Below are positions 1-10,484 of a stretch of 64,000 nt of DNA, one piece after another. A program made the translations under genes and the position numbers. Source of the DNA: Arthrobacter sp. PM3 (lineage in GTDB: Bacteria; Actinomycetota; Actinomycetes; Actinomycetales; Micrococcaceae); assembly GCF_003352915.1 (NCBI RefSeq), contig NZ_CP022314.1:4194057-4258056 (forward strand), written 5' to 3'. Within the stretch, counting starts at the first letter, position 1; every line of letters starts with the position of its first letter. A model generated the notes under the pieces. The model saw nothing but the letters and a program-made list of their open reading frames with translations, searched no databases and was not told the origin of the DNA.

Positions 1-2088
1 CCAGTCATCGCCGGTGCCCTCGGCCGTGGCCTCGTTGATGAAGGCGTTGATGGTGTCTTCCAGGAAGTACTGGACCTTCTCGTGGAGGTCATCGCCTTCA
101 AGGATGCGGCGCCGGTCGCCGTAGATGGCCTCGCGCTGGCGGTTCAGGACGTCGTCGTATTTCAGCACGTTTTTGCGCTGTTCGGCGTTGCGGCCTTCCA
201 CCTGGCCTTGCGCGGAGGCGATGGCGCGCGAGACGAGCTTGGACTCGAGCGCGACGTCGTCCGGGACCGAGCTGTTCATGAGCCGCTCGGCCGCGCCGGA
301 GTTGAACAGGCGCATCAGGTCATCGGTCAGGGACAGGTAGAACCGGGACTCGCCCGGGTCGCCCTGGCGTCCGGACCGGCCGCGGAGCTGGTTGTCGATG
401 CGGCGCGACTCGTGCCGTTCGGTGCCGAGCACATAGAGCCCGCCCAGGTTGAGGACTTCCTCGTGTTCGTCCTTGACGGCCTGCTTGGCCGACTCCATGG
501 CCTCGGGCCAGGCGGCCTCGTATTCCTCGGAGTTTTCCTCCGGGTCCAGTCCCCGCTTGGCGAGTTCGGCGACGGCGGTGAACTCGGCGTTGCCGCCGAG
601 CATGATGTCGGTACCGCGGCCTGCCATGTTGGTCGCGACCGTGACGGCACCCTTGCGGCCCGCCTGGGCGACGATCGAAGCTTCCCGGGCATGGTTCTTG
701 GCGTTCAGGACCTCGTGCCGGATGCCTTCCTTGGCCAGGAGGCGCGAGAGGTATTCGCTCTTCTCGACACTCGTGGTGCCGACCAGCACCGGCTGGCCTT
801 TTTCGTGGCGTTCGGCGATGTCCCGGACCACGGCGTCGAACTTGACGGTCTCGTTCTTGTAGACGAGGTCTGCCTGGTCGATGCGCTGCATGTCGCGGTT
901 GGTGGGAATCGCCACGACACCGAGCTTGTAGGTGCTCATGAATTCGGCGGCCTCGGTCTCGGCCGTACCGGTCATGCCCGCAAGCTTGTCGTACATGCGG
1001 AAGTAGTTCTGCAGCGTGACCGTGGCAAGCGTCTGGTTTTCGGCCTTGATCTCGACGCCTTCCTTGGCTTCGATGGCCTGGTGCATGCCCTCGTTGTAGC
1101 GGCGGCCGGCCAGGATGCGGCCGGTGTGCTCATCGACGATCAGCACCTCGCCGTCCAGGATGACGTAGTCCTTGTCCCGCTTGAATAGTTCCTTGGCCTT
1201 GATCGCGTTGTTCAGGAAGCCGATCAGCGGCGTGTTGGCGGACTCGTACAGGTTGTGGATACCGAGGTAATCCTCGATCTTTTCAATGCCGGACTCGAGG
1301 ACGCCGACCGTGCGCTTCTTCTCGTCAACCTCGTAGTCAATCTCGGGCTGCAGGCGGGTGACGACCTTGGCGAATTCGCTGTACCAGCGGTTGGTGTCGC
1401 CCTGGGCCGGCCCGGAGATGATCAGCGGGGTGCGGGCCTCGTCGATCAGGATCGAGTCCACTTCATCGACGATGGCGAAGTGGTGGCCGCGCTGGACGAG
1501 TTCCGAGCTGTCCCACGCCATGTTGTCGCGCAGGTAGTCGAAGCCGAATTCGTTGTTCGTGCCGTAGGTAATGTCCGCGGCGTACTGCTCTCGGCGCAGC
1601 GCCGGGTCCTGGTTGGACAGGATGCAGCCGCTGCTCAGCCCAAGGAAGCGGTACACCCGGCCCATGAGGTCGGACTGGTATTCGGCCAGGTAGTCGTTCA
1701 CCGTGACGACGTGGACGCCCTTGCCGGTGAGGGCGTTGAGGTAGGCCGGAGCAGTGGCCACCAGGGTCTTGCCTTCACCGGTCTTCATCTCGGCGATGTT
1801 GCCCAGGTGCAGGGCGGCGCCGCCCATGAGCTGGACGTCGAAGTGGCGCATGCCGAGGGTGCGGGAGGACGCTTCGCGGACGGCGGCGAAGGCCTCGGGC
1901 AGCAGGTCGTCCAGTTTCTCGCCGTCCTGGTGGCGGGCGCGCAGACGGTCGGTTTCTTCGCGGAGTTCAGCGTCCGTGAAAGTTTGGAAGGAGCTCTCCA
2001 GGGCATTGATGGAATCGGCATAGTTCCGCAGTTGCCGCAGGGTTTTTTTGTCCCCCGTGCGGAGAAGTTTTTCGATAAGTGATGCCAC
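1..2088 (-). CDS. secA: Preprotein translocase ATPase SecA (3' end outside window)
   Basis: This is the motor ATPase that pushes unfolded preproteins through SecYEG. About 696 residues from the N-terminus are present; family members are about 850-950, so the C-terminal part is cut by the window edge. The start is a GTG at 2088, giving [15 protein letters not shown]. Visible motifs are the nucleotide-binding TGEGKT loop, the [17 protein letters not shown]alker B segment, TAETEAAEF in the preprotein cross-linking part, and [13 protein letters not shown] followed by [10 protein letters not shown] in the second nucleotide-binding fold. The last visible residues are [12 protein letters not shown]. 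In mycobacteria the corresponding gene is the essential secA1, next to the same HPF and ComF genes as here. Identification is very secure. Confidence 0.97.
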   Translation of the reverse strand, partial: MASLIEKLLRTGDKKTLRQLRNYADSINALESSFQTFTDAELREETDRLRARHQDGEKLDDLLPEAFAAVREASSRTLGMRHFDVQLMGGAALHLGNIAEMKTGEGKTLVATAPAYLNALTGKGVHVVTVNDYLAEYQSDLMGRVYRFLGLSSGCILSNQDPALRREQYAADITYGTNNEFGFDYLRDNMAWDSSELVQRGHHFAIVDEVDSILIDEARTPLIISGPAQGDTNRWYSEFAKVVTRLQPEIDYEVDEKKRTVGVLESGIEKIEDYLGIHNLYESANTPLIGFLNNAIKAKELFKRDKDYVILDGEVLIVDEHTGRILAGRRYNEGMHQAIEAKEGVEIKAENQTLATVTLQNYFRMYDKLAGMTGTAETEAAEFMSTYKLGVVAIPTNRDMQRIDQADLVYKNETVKFDAVVRDIAERHEKGQPVLVGTTSVEKSEYLSRLLAKEGIRHEVLNAKNHAREASIVAQAGRKGAVTVATNMAGRGTDIMLGGNAEFTAVAELAKRGLDPEENSEEYEAAWPEAMESAKQAVKDEHEEVLNLGGLYVLGTERHESRRIDNQLRGRSGRQGDPGESRFYLSLTDDLMRLFNSGAAERLMNSSVPDDVALESKLVSRAIASAQGQVEGRNAEQRKNVLKYDDVLNRQREAIYGDRRRILEGDDLHEKVQYFLEDTINAFINEATAEGTGDDW

Positions 2089-2172
2089 GTGAAGTTGCTC
2101 CCAGTCTCAAGCTGCCGAATTCTGGCGTGTTTAGTCTACGGGAGAGATCCAGGGCCGACGGCGCCTGTTCCC

Positions 2173-3435
2173 TCATAGCGGATACTGCCGGCGGCCGGGC
2201 ATGTTTGCGGCGTGTTCCTGGCGGTCCTCGACGGCTGCGGCGAGCGCCGGTGCAAGGTCTCCGGCCGGGGAGACGAGCACCCCGGCCAGGCCGAGCCACC
2301 GGGCCATGAGCCCCAGTTCCGCGGCGAGTTCGACGGCGGTGTCCGCCGGCGCGCCGGGCTCGGCATGGGCGGTCCGTACCAGGAGCCGGCCGCCGGCCCG
2401 GTCGGCTTTCAGGTCCACCCGGGCGACGATGGCGTCGCGCAGCAGGAATGGCAGGACGTAGTAGCCGTACCGCCGTTTCGGCTCAGGCGTGTAGATCTCG
2501 ATCCGGTAGTGGAATCCGAACAGTTCCTCCAGCCGGCGGCGTTCGAACACCAGGGAGTCAAACGGGCTCAGGAGTGCCCGCCCGGTGGCTGCGCGGGGAA
2601 GTTTGGCTTCGGCATGGCGGTACAGGGGCCGGTCCCAGCCGGCCACCGTGACCGGCTGTAGCCGGCCGGCGTCTACGAGGTTCCGCACGGCGAGCGCGGC
2701 GGCTTTCTGGGGCGTGCGGAAGTAGTCGGCGAAACACCGCACGGTCCCGATACCGTGCGCCCGGGCCGCGGCGTCGATTAGCCGGTCCAAGGCGGCGGAC
2801 GGGTCGGTGTTCCGATCCTCCGGTTCCCCGCCGGGTCCCGGCAGGACCCTCGCGGTGAGGGTGTAGCGCCGTTCGAAGGATTCGGTCCGCGAGGAGGCTG
2901 AGACCAGGCCCTCCTCGAACAGGTGCTCCAGGACCCGCTTGACGGCATTCCAGTTCCAGCCCCAGTTGTCCCGCTGGCGGTCTTCGACATGGCCGAGCCG
3001 GGCCGTCAGTTCGGCGGCGGTCATGGGCTTGCCGGCCGCCAGGGTGTCCAGCACCCGGACCGCCACCCCGTTGCGCAGCTCGGGGTCCATGGCGTGTGCG
3101 CCCACCCATTTGCGGTTCTGCCACTGCACGAGATCGTGGAAGTGCTCGGGCCGGATAAAACAGGCCTCGTGCGCCCAGTACTCCATCATCCGGCGCGGAT
3201 GGGACCCTGCCATCCGCTGCAGGATGGTGCGGTCGTAGTTGCCCAGCCGGGAGAAGAACGGCAGGAAGTGGCTGCGGGAAACCACATTGACGGAGTCGAT
3301 TTGAACCAGGTGGAGCCGGGCAAAGGTACGGCCCACCGCCCGTGCACTCACGGGGCCGGCGGGCCGTTCCTTGTCCAATCCCTGGGCTGCCAATGCGATC
3401 CGCCGTGCCTGTGCCAGGCTCAGCGATGCTTGCAC
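2173..3435 (-). CDS. YcaQ/HTH_42-type winged-helix DNA-binding protein
   Basis: A 420-residue protein of the winged-helix family once called DUF1006 and now linked to E. coli YcaQ (AlkX), a DNA glycosylase that unhooks interstrand crosslinks. The family hallmark QIDSVNVVSRSHFLPFFSR lies near residues 46-64, and the C-terminal part carries the typical PEPKRRYGYYVLPFLL stretch. The start is a GTG at 3435 preceded by GAAGGGA at good spacing. It lies between hpf and secA on the same strand and ends about 85 bases before the secA start. Repair of crosslinked or alkylated DNA is inferred from the family; the substrate here is unknown. The family assignment is secure, the activity less so. Confidence 0.82.
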   Translation of the reverse strand: MQASLSLAQARRIALAAQGLDKERPAGPVSARAVGRTFARLHLVQIDSVNVVSRSHFLPFFSRLGNYDRTILQRMAGSHPRRMMEYWAHEACFIRPEHFHDLVQWQNRKWVGAHAMDPELRNGVAVRVLDTLAAGKPMTAAELTARLGHVEDRQRDNWGWNWNAVKRVLEHLFEEGLVSASSRTESFERRYTLTARVLPGPGGEPEDRNTDPSAALDRLIDAAARAHGIGTVRCFADYFRTPQKAAALAVRNLVDAGRLQPVTVAGWDRPLYRHAEAKLPRAATGRALLSPFDSLVFERRRLEELFGFHYRIEIYTPEPKRRYGYYVLPFLLRDAIVARVDLKADRAGGRLLVRTAHAEPGAPADTAVELAAELGLMARWLGLAGVLVSPAGDLAPALAAAVEDRQEHAANMPGRRQYPL

Positions 3436-3468
3436 GTCAGTCCCTTCGTCGAAAAAGTCTGCTCCAGC

Positions 3469-4194
3469 TTATGCGCTGGCGGGCTCATCCTCCGAACGGT
3501 AGGCCAGAATCTTTTCTTCCAGGCTCGAGTGTCCGGGCTCGCAGGTCTGGTCCAGGGAGATGACGCCGTAGGTCCAGCCGTCGCGGCGGTAGACAACCGA
3601 GGGGGCCTTGGTCTCCTTGTCCACGAAAAGGTAGAAGTCGTGGCCCACCAGTTCCATGTTGTCGACGGCGTCGTCGAGCGTGAGCTGCGCTGCGGGGAAC
3701 ACCTTGCGGCGGATCAGCACCGGGGAGTCTCCGGCCGGAATATCGTTCTCGACGTCGTACGGCGACTTTTCCGCGGCCGGTGCCGCGGCTTCCTGCTGGT
3801 TTGCCGCCTCCACGTAGAGGGGTTCGCTGGGGCTGGCCGGTTCCAGGGTTGCCGTCGCCTCGGTGACGGACTTGGGGGTGTGCCGGCCATGATGGACCTT
3901 CCTGCGGTCCCTGGCCCTGCGCAGGCGTTCAAGAAGCTTGTTGTAAGCGAGATCGAAGGCAGCGAACTTGTCGGCGGCACTCGCTTCTGCGCGGATGACG
4001 GGGCCGCGTCCGAGGACTGTCAACTCAACCGTGAGCGATTCGGCGGTCTGGCGGGCTTTAGTCTCCTTGGTGACCTTTGCGTCCACCCTCTGGACCTTGT
4101 CTCCCAACGAGGCGATCTTTGAGATCTTGTCGTCGGCATACTCGCGGAACCGGTCTGAGACCGTCAAGTTGCGTCCGCTGATCATGAACTCCAT
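3469..4194 (-). CDS. hpf: Ribosome hibernation-promoting factor, long form (HPF/RaiA)
   Basis: A 241-residue long-form hibernation factor that binds the 30S subunit and drives 70S pairing into inactive 100S dimers in stationary phase or stress. Residues 1-105 form the S30AE domain (MEFMISGRNLTVSDRFREYA start). An Ala/Glu-rich linker follows, then the C-terminal dimerisation domain around residues 165-230 with the motif DFYLFVDKETKAPSVVYRR. The start at 4194 was preferred over an in-frame upstream ATG at 4233 because TTGGAGGG sits just before it and the protein then begins like its relatives. It lies between the ComF-type gene and the YcaQ-type gene; HPF next to secA and comF is a conserved actinobacterial order. 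About 160 bases upstream are free for its promoter. Confidence 0.95.
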   Translation of the reverse strand: MEFMISGRNLTVSDRFREYADDKISKIASLGDKVQRVDAKVTKETKARQTAESLTVELTVLGRGPVIRAEASAADKFAAFDLAYNKLLERLRRARDRRKVHHGRHTPKSVTEATATLEPASPSEPLYVEAANQQEAAAPAAEKSPYDVENDIPAGDSPVLIRRKVFPAAQLTLDDAVDNMELVGHDFYLFVDKETKAPSVVYRRDGWTYGVISLDQTCEPGHSSLEEKILAYRSEDEPASA

Positions 4195-4356
4195 GGTGCC
4201 CTCCAAATGACTTCGGTGACACGACGGCGGCACTTCCCGGGGCCGATCTGACTGACAGTCGAGCCCCTTTCCGAGCCGCTATCGACAGGTACATCTGTTC
4301 TTGGTACCCATCTTCGACGTTAGTTCATAGCAACCTGTTATTCATCTTTTTTCGGT

Positions 4357-5243
4357 TTATTTTTTTACTCGCCGCCCTTTCTCCCCCGCCATCGCGGGGC
4401 TGGGGGCGCCGGCGTCGGAGATGGCCGGCGGGCGTGTCGCGGCCACCACGACGGCGCCGCAGACGACGGCCCCTGCTGCCCGCAGCGCACGGGCCGCCTC
4501 GGCCAGGGTGGCACCGGTCGTCAGGACGTCATCGACGATGATGCAGGTCCGGCCGGTGACCCCCGGCGGGCGCGGGCGGGCCCTGACCCGCATGGATCCG
4601 CGCACCCGCCGGGCGCGGTCGCCCCGGCCCAGTCCTTTTTGTCCGCTGGACGCGGCCAGCCCCTCCAACCGGTCCAGCGCCCCCAGCCTCCCGGCCGGCC
4701 CCGCACGGGCAGCGGCGTCTTGCGCAGCGCGTCCGCGACCACGAAGCCGGGGATGTCGCGGCCGCGAACGAGCCGGCGGAGCAGGAGGTGGACGGGGCTG
4801 AAGCCCCTCTTGCGGAAGGCCGCGGCGCTGGTAGGCACGGGCACCAGGACGAGCCCCTGCCCGGGCCCCGGCAGGGCGGCGCGGAGGGCCCTGGCCAGGG
4901 CGCGCGACAGTTCACCGGCCAGCCGCGGCTGGCCGTGGGTCTTGAAGGACAGCAGGCACTGCGCCAGTTCGGCCCGGTAGGCCCCCGCCGCGACGACGGG
5001 AAGCAGCACGGAGCCGTCCGCGTCCATCAGGGAAGGCGCCTGGGCCTCGGCCCGGAACGGCCTCAGTGTCAGCAGCCGGAGCTGCCGGGCGCAGGCAGCG
5101 CAGAGCGCGGAGTCCTCGGCGCCGCAGCAGACGCAGTCCACCGGGACGGCGAGGGCGAGCACGTCGGCGGCCGCCGCCGTCGTCCGGTCCGCCAGCCGCG
5201 CCAACGGCGTGGCATACGCGCCGCGGTGCCTGGTGCTGCTCAT
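4357..5243 (-). pseudogene. ComF-family phosphoribosyltransferase, apparent frameshift near 4680-4725
   Basis: ComF-type proteins pair an N-terminal zinc finger with a phosphoribosyltransferase (PRT) fold and are tied to DNA uptake or DNA metabolism. The N-terminal half is read from 5243 (MSSTRHRGAYATPL) and shows the cysteine cluster CVCCGAEDSALCAAC. The C-terminal half, with the PRPP-binding signature CIIVDDVLTTGATLAEA, is in another frame and ends at 4357. The join falls between the codons for ALRKTPLPVRG and those for RLGALDRLEGLAASSGQKG. One base is missing, or two are extra, in a G/C-rich run. Each half alone lacks half of the fold. Joined, they give about 295 residues, somewhat long for the family. 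I see no slippery heptamer, so either a sequencing error or a true inactivating mutation is likely. Confidence 0.8.
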
Positions 5244-5307
5244 CCCCCAAGCCTGGACGCCCCGGTCCCCCGGCGGTAGCGCTGCCCCCGGCTATGTGGA
5301 CAAGCGC

Positions 5308-7026
5308 TCAGCCGGGGAACGCCGGATCGACGGGACCCTTGAGCTGGGGTGACCAGCCGTTGCCCAGCCGCTGGAAGATTCCTTCGGCGGACTGGCCGTA
5401 GATTTCCGCGGCCCCGTTGCCGGCACTGAGCGCGGTCAGCCCGGGCCAGGGCGCCAGCTGCGACGGCTGGGCGGAGGTCAGGGACAACAGCTCGGGCGTG
5501 ACGGCGTCGCTGGCGGAGGCCTTCATGACCGCGACGGTGGTGTCATCGACCCACACGCCGGTGTCCGGATCGCGCGGTGTCAGCAGCGTCAGGGGCGCTG
5601 TCAGGTCCCGCGGCGTGCCGTCCGTGTTCCGGATGACGCCGGTGATCTGGACTTTGCTCTTGCCGTTCTGTTCGGAAATGACGAGCGCCCGTGTGCCGTC
5701 CCGGGAAATCCGGAACTCCCTGACGGTCCGGCCGGCGAGCCATCCCGGGGTCAGGGTCACGGTGGGTACGCTGGCGTTTTCGGCCACCCCGACCGGCCGG
5801 TAGGCGACCACTTCGGTGGCGCCCGAGGCTCCCGGCCCGGCGGTCCAGACCCAGTCGTACCGGCCGAAGGAGGGCCGGGAGAGGGTGGCCCGTGTGGTCA
5901 GGGCCCGGGCGGGCTGGCCCGGGACGATGGAATACAGCGTGGTGCGGGCGGCGTTGAGGAAGGCCGCGGCCTGGGATTCGGTCGACTCCGCCGGCGAGCG
6001 CGGGGACAGGGCCGCGACGGAGCGGATGTCCGGCAACGGCGAAATCCTGTTGTTCTCGTACCGGACGAGGTCGTTGTTGCTGACGGCAATCTGGTAGCCG
6101 GGGACGCTTTCGTCGCGGATCGGAGGCAGGACCGTGCCGTTGTCCTCGACGCGCACCAGGTCCTGGTTGGCCCGGAGCTCGACGCTGATGACATCCGGCT
6201 GGCTGCGGAACGTCAGGGCCAGCTGTGTCTGCATCCGCAGCCGGTCCTCGTTGGAGGCATCCACCAGGTCTTTGGCCGTCAGGTCCACCTGCGCCGCGCC
6301 GGACACAACGGGCACGGACTCGCGCGCCAGCCTGATGCCGGACGGGAAAGCGCTGACGACGGCGCCCTTGAGGTAGGGGGCTGGTCCGCCCAGAAGGGCA
6401 CTCGTCATGGCCTTGACGGTTTTCTTGCGGATGAACCAGCGAACGTCAGGCACGGCGTAGGTGAAGGTGGGGTCGTAGAAGTAGATCGGGTAGGCGCCGT
6501 AGATGACCTTGAACGTCTCTTCCGGGATCGCCGTGCCGTCCGGGAGATCCGAGATCCGCCATTCGCCGTCGACCTGGGTCACGGTGACGGGGATGTTCTC
6601 GGTGGTGCCCTCGGGCAGTTGGGTGGCAACGCCGTCGGCGTCGACCGAATAGGCGAGGTCCAGCTGGTAGTTGAAGACGTTTTCGACGCCGGTCGCCACC
6701 ACCGCGGCCTTCCGGAAAACCAGGGCCCGCTGATCGGGTTTCCACGTCACCGACGAGCCCTGGGTCAGGTACTGGCGGGCGACGGCGTAGTCGTCCTCGT
6801 AGCCGCTGCCGGCCAGGTAGAAGTCTTCGATCACCGCTTCGGGGCCTGCCCCGGGGCGCGGGGCGGCGGGGAAGAAGACGGGGGCGTTCGGGTTTCCCGC
6901 GCTCTCGTCGGTGCTCTTGCCCACAGGGCCCGAGCGCGGGATCTGGGCGCACGAGGTCAGCAGCAGCAGGACTAGGGCAAGCAGGGCCGCTCCCGTCCGG
7001 ATGACCTTGCCGTACTTCCTGCTCAT
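5308..7026 (-). CDS. lpqB: Lipoprotein LpqB, GerMN and beta-propeller domains
   Basis: A 572-residue lipoprotein that in mycobacteria binds the extracytoplasmic part of MtrB and modulates MtrAB signalling. The N-terminus has a lysine/arginine start, a leucine-rich core and the lipobox LLTSC at about residue 26. A GerMN-like domain lies roughly at 200-300 ([20 protein letters not shown] region). The C-terminal half carries the repeated strands of the LpqB beta-propeller. Its ATG at 7026 overlaps the mtrB stop by 4 bases (ATGA), so it is the third gene of the mtrA-mtrB-lpqB operon. Anchoring to the outer face of the membrane follows from the lipobox. Confidence 0.95.
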   Translation of the reverse strand: MSRKYGKVIRTGAALLALVLLLLTSCAQIPRSGPVGKSTDESAGNPNAPVFFPAAPRPGAGPEAVIEDFYLAGSGYEDDYAVARQYLTQGSSVTWKPDQRALVFRKAAVVATGVENVFNYQLDLAYSVDADGVATQLPEGTTENIPVTVTQVDGEWRISDLPDGTAIPEETFKVIYGAYPIYFYDPTFTYAVPDVRWFIRKKTVKAMTSALLGGPAPYLKGAVVSAFPSGIRLARESVPVVSGAAQVDLTAKDLVDASNEDRLRMQTQLALTFRSQPDVISVELRANQDLVRVEDNGTVLPPIRDESVPGYQIAVSNNDLVRYENNRISPLPDIRSVAALSPRSPAESTESQAAAFLNAARTTLYSIVPGQPARALTTRATLSRPSFGRYDWVWTAGPGASGATEVVAYRPVGVAENASVPTVTLTPGWLAGRTVREFRISRDGTRALVISEQNGKSKVQITGVIRNTDGTPRDLTAPLTLLTPRDPDTGVWVDDTTVAVMKASASDAVTPELLSLTSAQPSQLAPWPGLTALSAGNGAAEIYGQSAEGIFQRLGNGWSPQLKGPVDPAFPG

Positions 7027-8951
7027 GCCCCGCCCTCCGTGTCCGCGCCAGGCGCCTGCGGCGCACTGGTTGCCGCGGTGGCCGCCGCCGTGCCGGCCAC
7101 CGCGTCCACTGTTTGGTCCGCTGGCGCGGGTGGCGGTGGATCCAGCAGCACCACGGTCTGCTGGCTTCCCGCGCCCGGCAGCCCGACGTTGACCGGTTCG
7201 AGCGGGAGGGGCGACCTGCCGATCGGCTCGTCCCGGCGCAGCGGCAGGGTCAGCCGGAAGTTGGATCCGTCGCCCTTGCTCCCCCAGGCCTGCAGCCAGC
7301 CGTTGTGGAGCTTGGTGTCTTCGGTGGCGATGGACAGGCCGAGCCCGCTGCCCCCGGTGGTGCGGGCCCGGGCCGGATCGGCGCGCCAGAAGCGGTCGAA
7401 GACGCGGGCCGCCTCCGCCGGCGTCATGCCGATGCCGTGGTCCCGAACGGCCACGGCCACGGCGGTGTCGTTCGCGGCCACGGATATGTTCACCGGCCGG
7501 CCTTCGCCGTGTTCGAGGGCATTGAGGATCAGGTTGCGCAGGATGCGGTCGATCCGGCGGTCATCCATGTCAACGATGATGCTGCCCGCCGCGGCGTTGA
7601 CGGTCACGGCGGAGCCGTATTCGGCGGCGACGGGCGCCACCCCCTCGATGACGTGGGAGAGCAGCTGCACGATGTCTGTGGGTTCGGCGTCGAGGGTGGC
7701 CGCACCCGCATCGAAGCGGGAGATTTCCAGCAGGTCGGCCAGCAGTGACTGGAAGCGTTCCACCTGGTTGTAGAGCAGCTCGGCGGACCGCTTGTTGATG
7801 GGATCGAAGTCCTCGCGGGCGTCGTAAAGCACTTCGGCGGCCATGCGCACCGTGGTCAGTGGGGTGCGGAGCTCATGCGAGACGTCGGAGACGAACCGCT
7901 GCTGCATTTGCGAGAGCGTGGCCAGCTGGGTGATTTGCTCCTGAAGGCTGGCCGCCATGTGGTTGAACGACGCGCCGAGCCGTGCGACCTCGTCCTCGCC
8001 CCTGACCACCATGCGCTCCTGCAGCTGGCCGGCTGCGAGCTTCTCGGAGACTACCGCGGCGTGACTGACCGGGCTGACCACGTTGCGGGTGACGTACCAG
8101 GCGACCCCGCCGATCATCAGGACCAGCAGGGCGCCGCCGGCCAGCAGGACGTTCTGGATCTCGTCCAGCGTCTTCTGGGCCGTGTTGAGATCGTAGATGA
8201 GGTAGAGCTCGTAGACGGTGCCGTTGAAGGTCACCTTGTTGCCGACCGCGATGCCGGGCCGGTCCTCGGTCCCCACCGGGAACTGCGTTGACGCCCAGAA
8301 CTGGTCCTTGCCCGAATCCTGCACGGCTTTGCGGAGTTCGGGCGGGATGACGCCGATGGTGAGCTGGTCGGAGGCCCGGGACTCCACCCAACGGTTGCGC
8401 GGCTTTGTCTGCTCCGGCATCGCCTCGAAGACGTAGCGGCGCTGGATCACGGACCCGCGGCCCTCCACGGCGTTGAGGGTGTCGTAGACCAGGGTGATGA
8501 CGCTGGACTGGTCGGTGACCTGGGCGCCGTCGAACGTGTCCTGAACCTGCTTGACGTTGTAGCGGGTCTCCGATTCAGCCTGGGCGAGGCGTTCCTGGAA
8601 GAGGTTGTTGGCTATCTGGTTGGACAGATATGCGCCGACGACGGCGAACGAGCCGATTGCCAGCAGCAGCGTGGTAAGGACCGTCCGGAACTGCAGCGAG
8701 CGCCGCCACTTCCGTTGCACTTCGCGGAGCAGGTATCGGAGCCCGGGCAGGATGCTGCCCGCCCCGGTGCGGACCAGCCGGGCTACCCGGACGCCGACGA
8801 TCCTGGCGCGTTTGGCCCACAACCGGGTCCGGAAAACGAAGCCCCGCGAGGGGCCAGGGCCGCCGGCATGCTGCGAGCCGTCCCCGCGGGGGCCGGGTTC
8901 GCCGGTTCCGGCGTCCGTGGACTCAGGCTCCTGCTTTATAGCCGACACCAC
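7023..8951 (-). CDS. mtrB: Sensor histidine kinase MtrB
   Basis: A 642-residue membrane sensor kinase that phosphorylates MtrA and couples cell-wall and osmotic state to division and peptidoglycan genes. Membrane segments are visible at about 89-109 and 267-287, flanking an extracytoplasmic region of about 155 residues. A HAMP linker lies near 288-340. The phosphoacceptor histidine is H359 in [12 protein letters not shown]. The ATPase domain shows the N box NLILNALEH, the G1 box DHGIGM and GGSGLGLSI. The first 85 residues form a long basic cytoplasmic tail. The assigned ATG at 8951 overlaps the mtrA end by 29 bases. The C-terminus is an Ala/Pro-rich tail. Confidence 0.96.
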   Translation of the reverse strand: MVSAIKQEPESTDAGTGEPGPRGDGSQHAGGPGPSRGFVFRTRLWAKRARIVGVRVARLVRTGAGSILPGLRYLLREVQRKWRRSLQFRTVLTTLLLAIGSFAVVGAYLSNQIANNLFQERLAQAESETRYNVKQVQDTFDGAQVTDQSSVITLVYDTLNAVEGRGSVIQRRYVFEAMPEQTKPRNRWVESRASDQLTIGVIPPELRKAVQDSGKDQFWASTQFPVGTEDRPGIAVGNKVTFNGTVYELYLIYDLNTAQKTLDEIQNVLLAGGALLVLMIGGVAWYVTRNVVSPVSHAAVVSEKLAAGQLQERMVVRGEDEVARLGASFNHMAASLQEQITQLATLSQMQQRFVSDVSHELRTPLTTVRMAAEVLYDAREDFDPINKRSAELLYNQVERFQSLLADLLEISRFDAGAATLDAEPTDIVQLLSHVIEGVAPVAAEYGSAVTVNAAAGSIIVDMDDRRIDRILRNLILNALEHGEGRPVNISVAANDTAVAVAVRDHGIGMTPAEAARVFDRFWRADPARARTTGGSGLGLSIATEDTKLHNGWLQAWGSKGDGSNFRLTLPLRRDEPIGRSPLPLEPVNVGLPGAGSQQTVVLLDPPPPAPADQTVDAVAGTAAATAATSAPQAPGADTEGGA

Positions 8952-9597
8952 GGACCGTCAATACAACTTCGGGGGCTTCCGGGTCGCGTTCGATCTTGGA
9001 CCTCAGCCGCTGGACGTGGACGTTGACCAGCCGGGTGTCGGCGGCGTGCCGGTAGCCCCAGACCTGCTCCAGGAGCAGCTCCCGGGTGAAGACCTGCCAC
9101 GGCTTGCGGGCCAGGGCAACGAGGAGGTCGAATTCGAGCGGCGTCAGGGAGATCCGGTCGTTGCCGCGGCTGACCAGGTGGCCGGCGACGTCGATCGTGA
9201 CGTCGGCGATCCGCAGCGTTTCGGGCGCCTTCTGGTCACCCGGGCGGAGGCGTGCCCGGACCCGGGCGACGAGTTCAGCGGGCTTGAAGGGCTTGGGCAC
9301 ATAGTCATCGGCGCCCGATTCGAGGCCGCGGACGACGTCCGAGGTGTCCGCCTTCGCGGTCAGCATCACGATCGGCACGTCAGACTCGGCACGGATCTGC
9401 CGGCAGACCTCGATGCCGTCCATCCCCGGCAGCATGAGGTCGAGCAGGACGAGGTCCGGCTTGGCGGAGCGGAACACGTCCAGTGCCTGCCCGCCGTCGG
9501 CGCAAAAGACGGGCTCGAAGCCGTCGTTGCGCAGCACAATACCGATCATCTCGGCGAGCGCCTCGTCATCATCCACTACCAGAATGCGTGCCTTCAT
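8923..9597 (-). CDS. mtrA: DNA-binding response regulator MtrA
   Basis: A 224-residue OmpR/PhoB-class response regulator, partner of MtrB. The receiver domain has the acidic pocket VVDDDEA, the phosphoacceptor D53 in LLDLMLPGMDG, and the conserved lysine K102 in VPKPFKP. The C-terminal winged helix includes the ISLTPLEFDLLVALARKP and RLVNVHVQRLRSKIE segments. I chose the ATG at 9597 (MKARILVVDDD), with GGGGGA upstream; an in-frame ATG at 9615 is possible. It heads the mtrA-mtrB-lpqB operon and faces an unrelated gene across about 180 bases. Confidence 0.97.
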   Translation of the reverse strand: MKARILVVDDDEALAEMIGIVLRNDGFEPVFCADGGQALDVFRSAKPDLVLLDLMLPGMDGIEVCRQIRAESDVPIVMLTAKADTSDVVRGLESGADDYVPKPFKPAELVARVRARLRPGDQKAPETLRIADVTIDVAGHLVSRGNDRISLTPLEFDLLVALARKPWQVFTRELLLEQVWGYRHAADTRLVNVHVQRLRSKIERDPEAPEVVLTVRGVGYKAGA

Positions 9598-9776
9598 AGT
9601 TATATATTCCCCCATTGCCTTGGCTTTGTCGTATCGGGCGGCGCACCGGCATGGCGCCAACGGGCCCGCCACGGCCGCCCGGACCGGGCCGGCGGCCGGG
9701 AATGTTGTGACAATTGCCGCGTTGTCCTGCATGCTGTGGACAGGCCCCGCAAACCGGCCCGGACCCAGGAGGAACC

Positions 9777-10484
9777 GTGAACACCCCGATCTACGAACGC
9801 GCCCTGGGCAGGGACTTTGCCCGGCTGCAACCCGAACTCCAAGCCTACTTCTCCCTGGCGCCGGGCTCCGGCCACTACGGGGTGGGCGAAGGCGTGTTCG
9901 ACGTCGTCGGCTGCCGCCAGGCCTGGCTGCGTCCCCTCCTGCGGCTCACCGCCGGCGAACAGGCCTTCTTTCCCGAGTACGGCGAGGGCATCCGTTTCCG
10001 GATCGAGAACCACGCCCACCTTGACCCCTTCGGCAGGTCCAGCCTGACCGCCCGGCGGGAAATCTTCTTCCCGGGGACCACCCGGCTGTTCCAGGACACC
10101 ACCAGCCTTGACGGAGCGGGAGGCAGGTCCGGGCTCGTGGACTACGTCGGCCGGTTCCGGCGGCTCGTCACGGACCTCAACCTCAGCGTCACGCCGGAAG
10201 GCCGGCTCCGCGGCGTGTCCGAGGCCTCCCGGCTGTTCGCGGGACCCTTGCGGATTCCGCTGCCGGCGGCCCTGGACGCCAAGGCCTACGCCGAGCAGTG
10301 GTGGGAACCGGACAACGGCGGCCGGCACCGGATCCAGGTCAAGGTGATCCAGCCCCAGCTCGGCCTCGTGCTGGTGTACGCCGGCCGTTTCGACTACCGG
10401 CTCGAGCCCTACCCCGGCGGAGTCACGGCGCCCGGGCACCTGCCCGGCTACGCCCGGCCGGACCGCTGGGAGCGCCGGGTCTGA
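9777..10484 (+). CDS. DUF4166 domain protein
   Basis: A 235-residue protein of the DUF4166 family, whose function is not known to me. It starts at a GTG at 9777 (VNTPIYERALGRDFARL) with AGGAGG directly upstream. Visible family features are a HYGVGEGVFDVVG segment near residue 35, ENHAHLDPFGRSSLTARREIFF in the middle, and a beta-rich C-terminal half ending near YRLEPYPGGVTAPGHLPGYARP. There is no signal peptide or membrane segment, so a cytosolic protein is likely. Its stop TGA (10482-10484) abuts the stop of the convergent MetE-like gene with no base between. Confidence 0.8.
   Translation: MNTPIYERALGRDFARLQPELQAYFSLAPGSGHYGVGEGVFDVVGCRQAWLRPLLRLTAGEQAFFPEYGEGIRFRIENHAHLDPFGRSSLTARREIFFPGTTRLFQDTTSLDGAGGRSGLVDYVGRFRRLVTDLNLSVTPEGRLRGVSEASRLFAGPLRIPLPAALDAKAYAEQWWEPDNGGRHRIQVKVIQPQLGLVLVYAGRFDYRLEPYPGGVTAPGHLPGYARPDRWERRV

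Noticed and set aside
82..1188. Long plus-strand open frame opposite secA
   Set aside because: It is the antisense of a clear SecA coding region; such frames are common in high-GC DNA and the translation resembles no family.
4680..4725. Programmed frameshift in the comF homologue
   Set aside because: No slippery heptamer or obvious stimulatory hairpin; the family is not known to use recoding.
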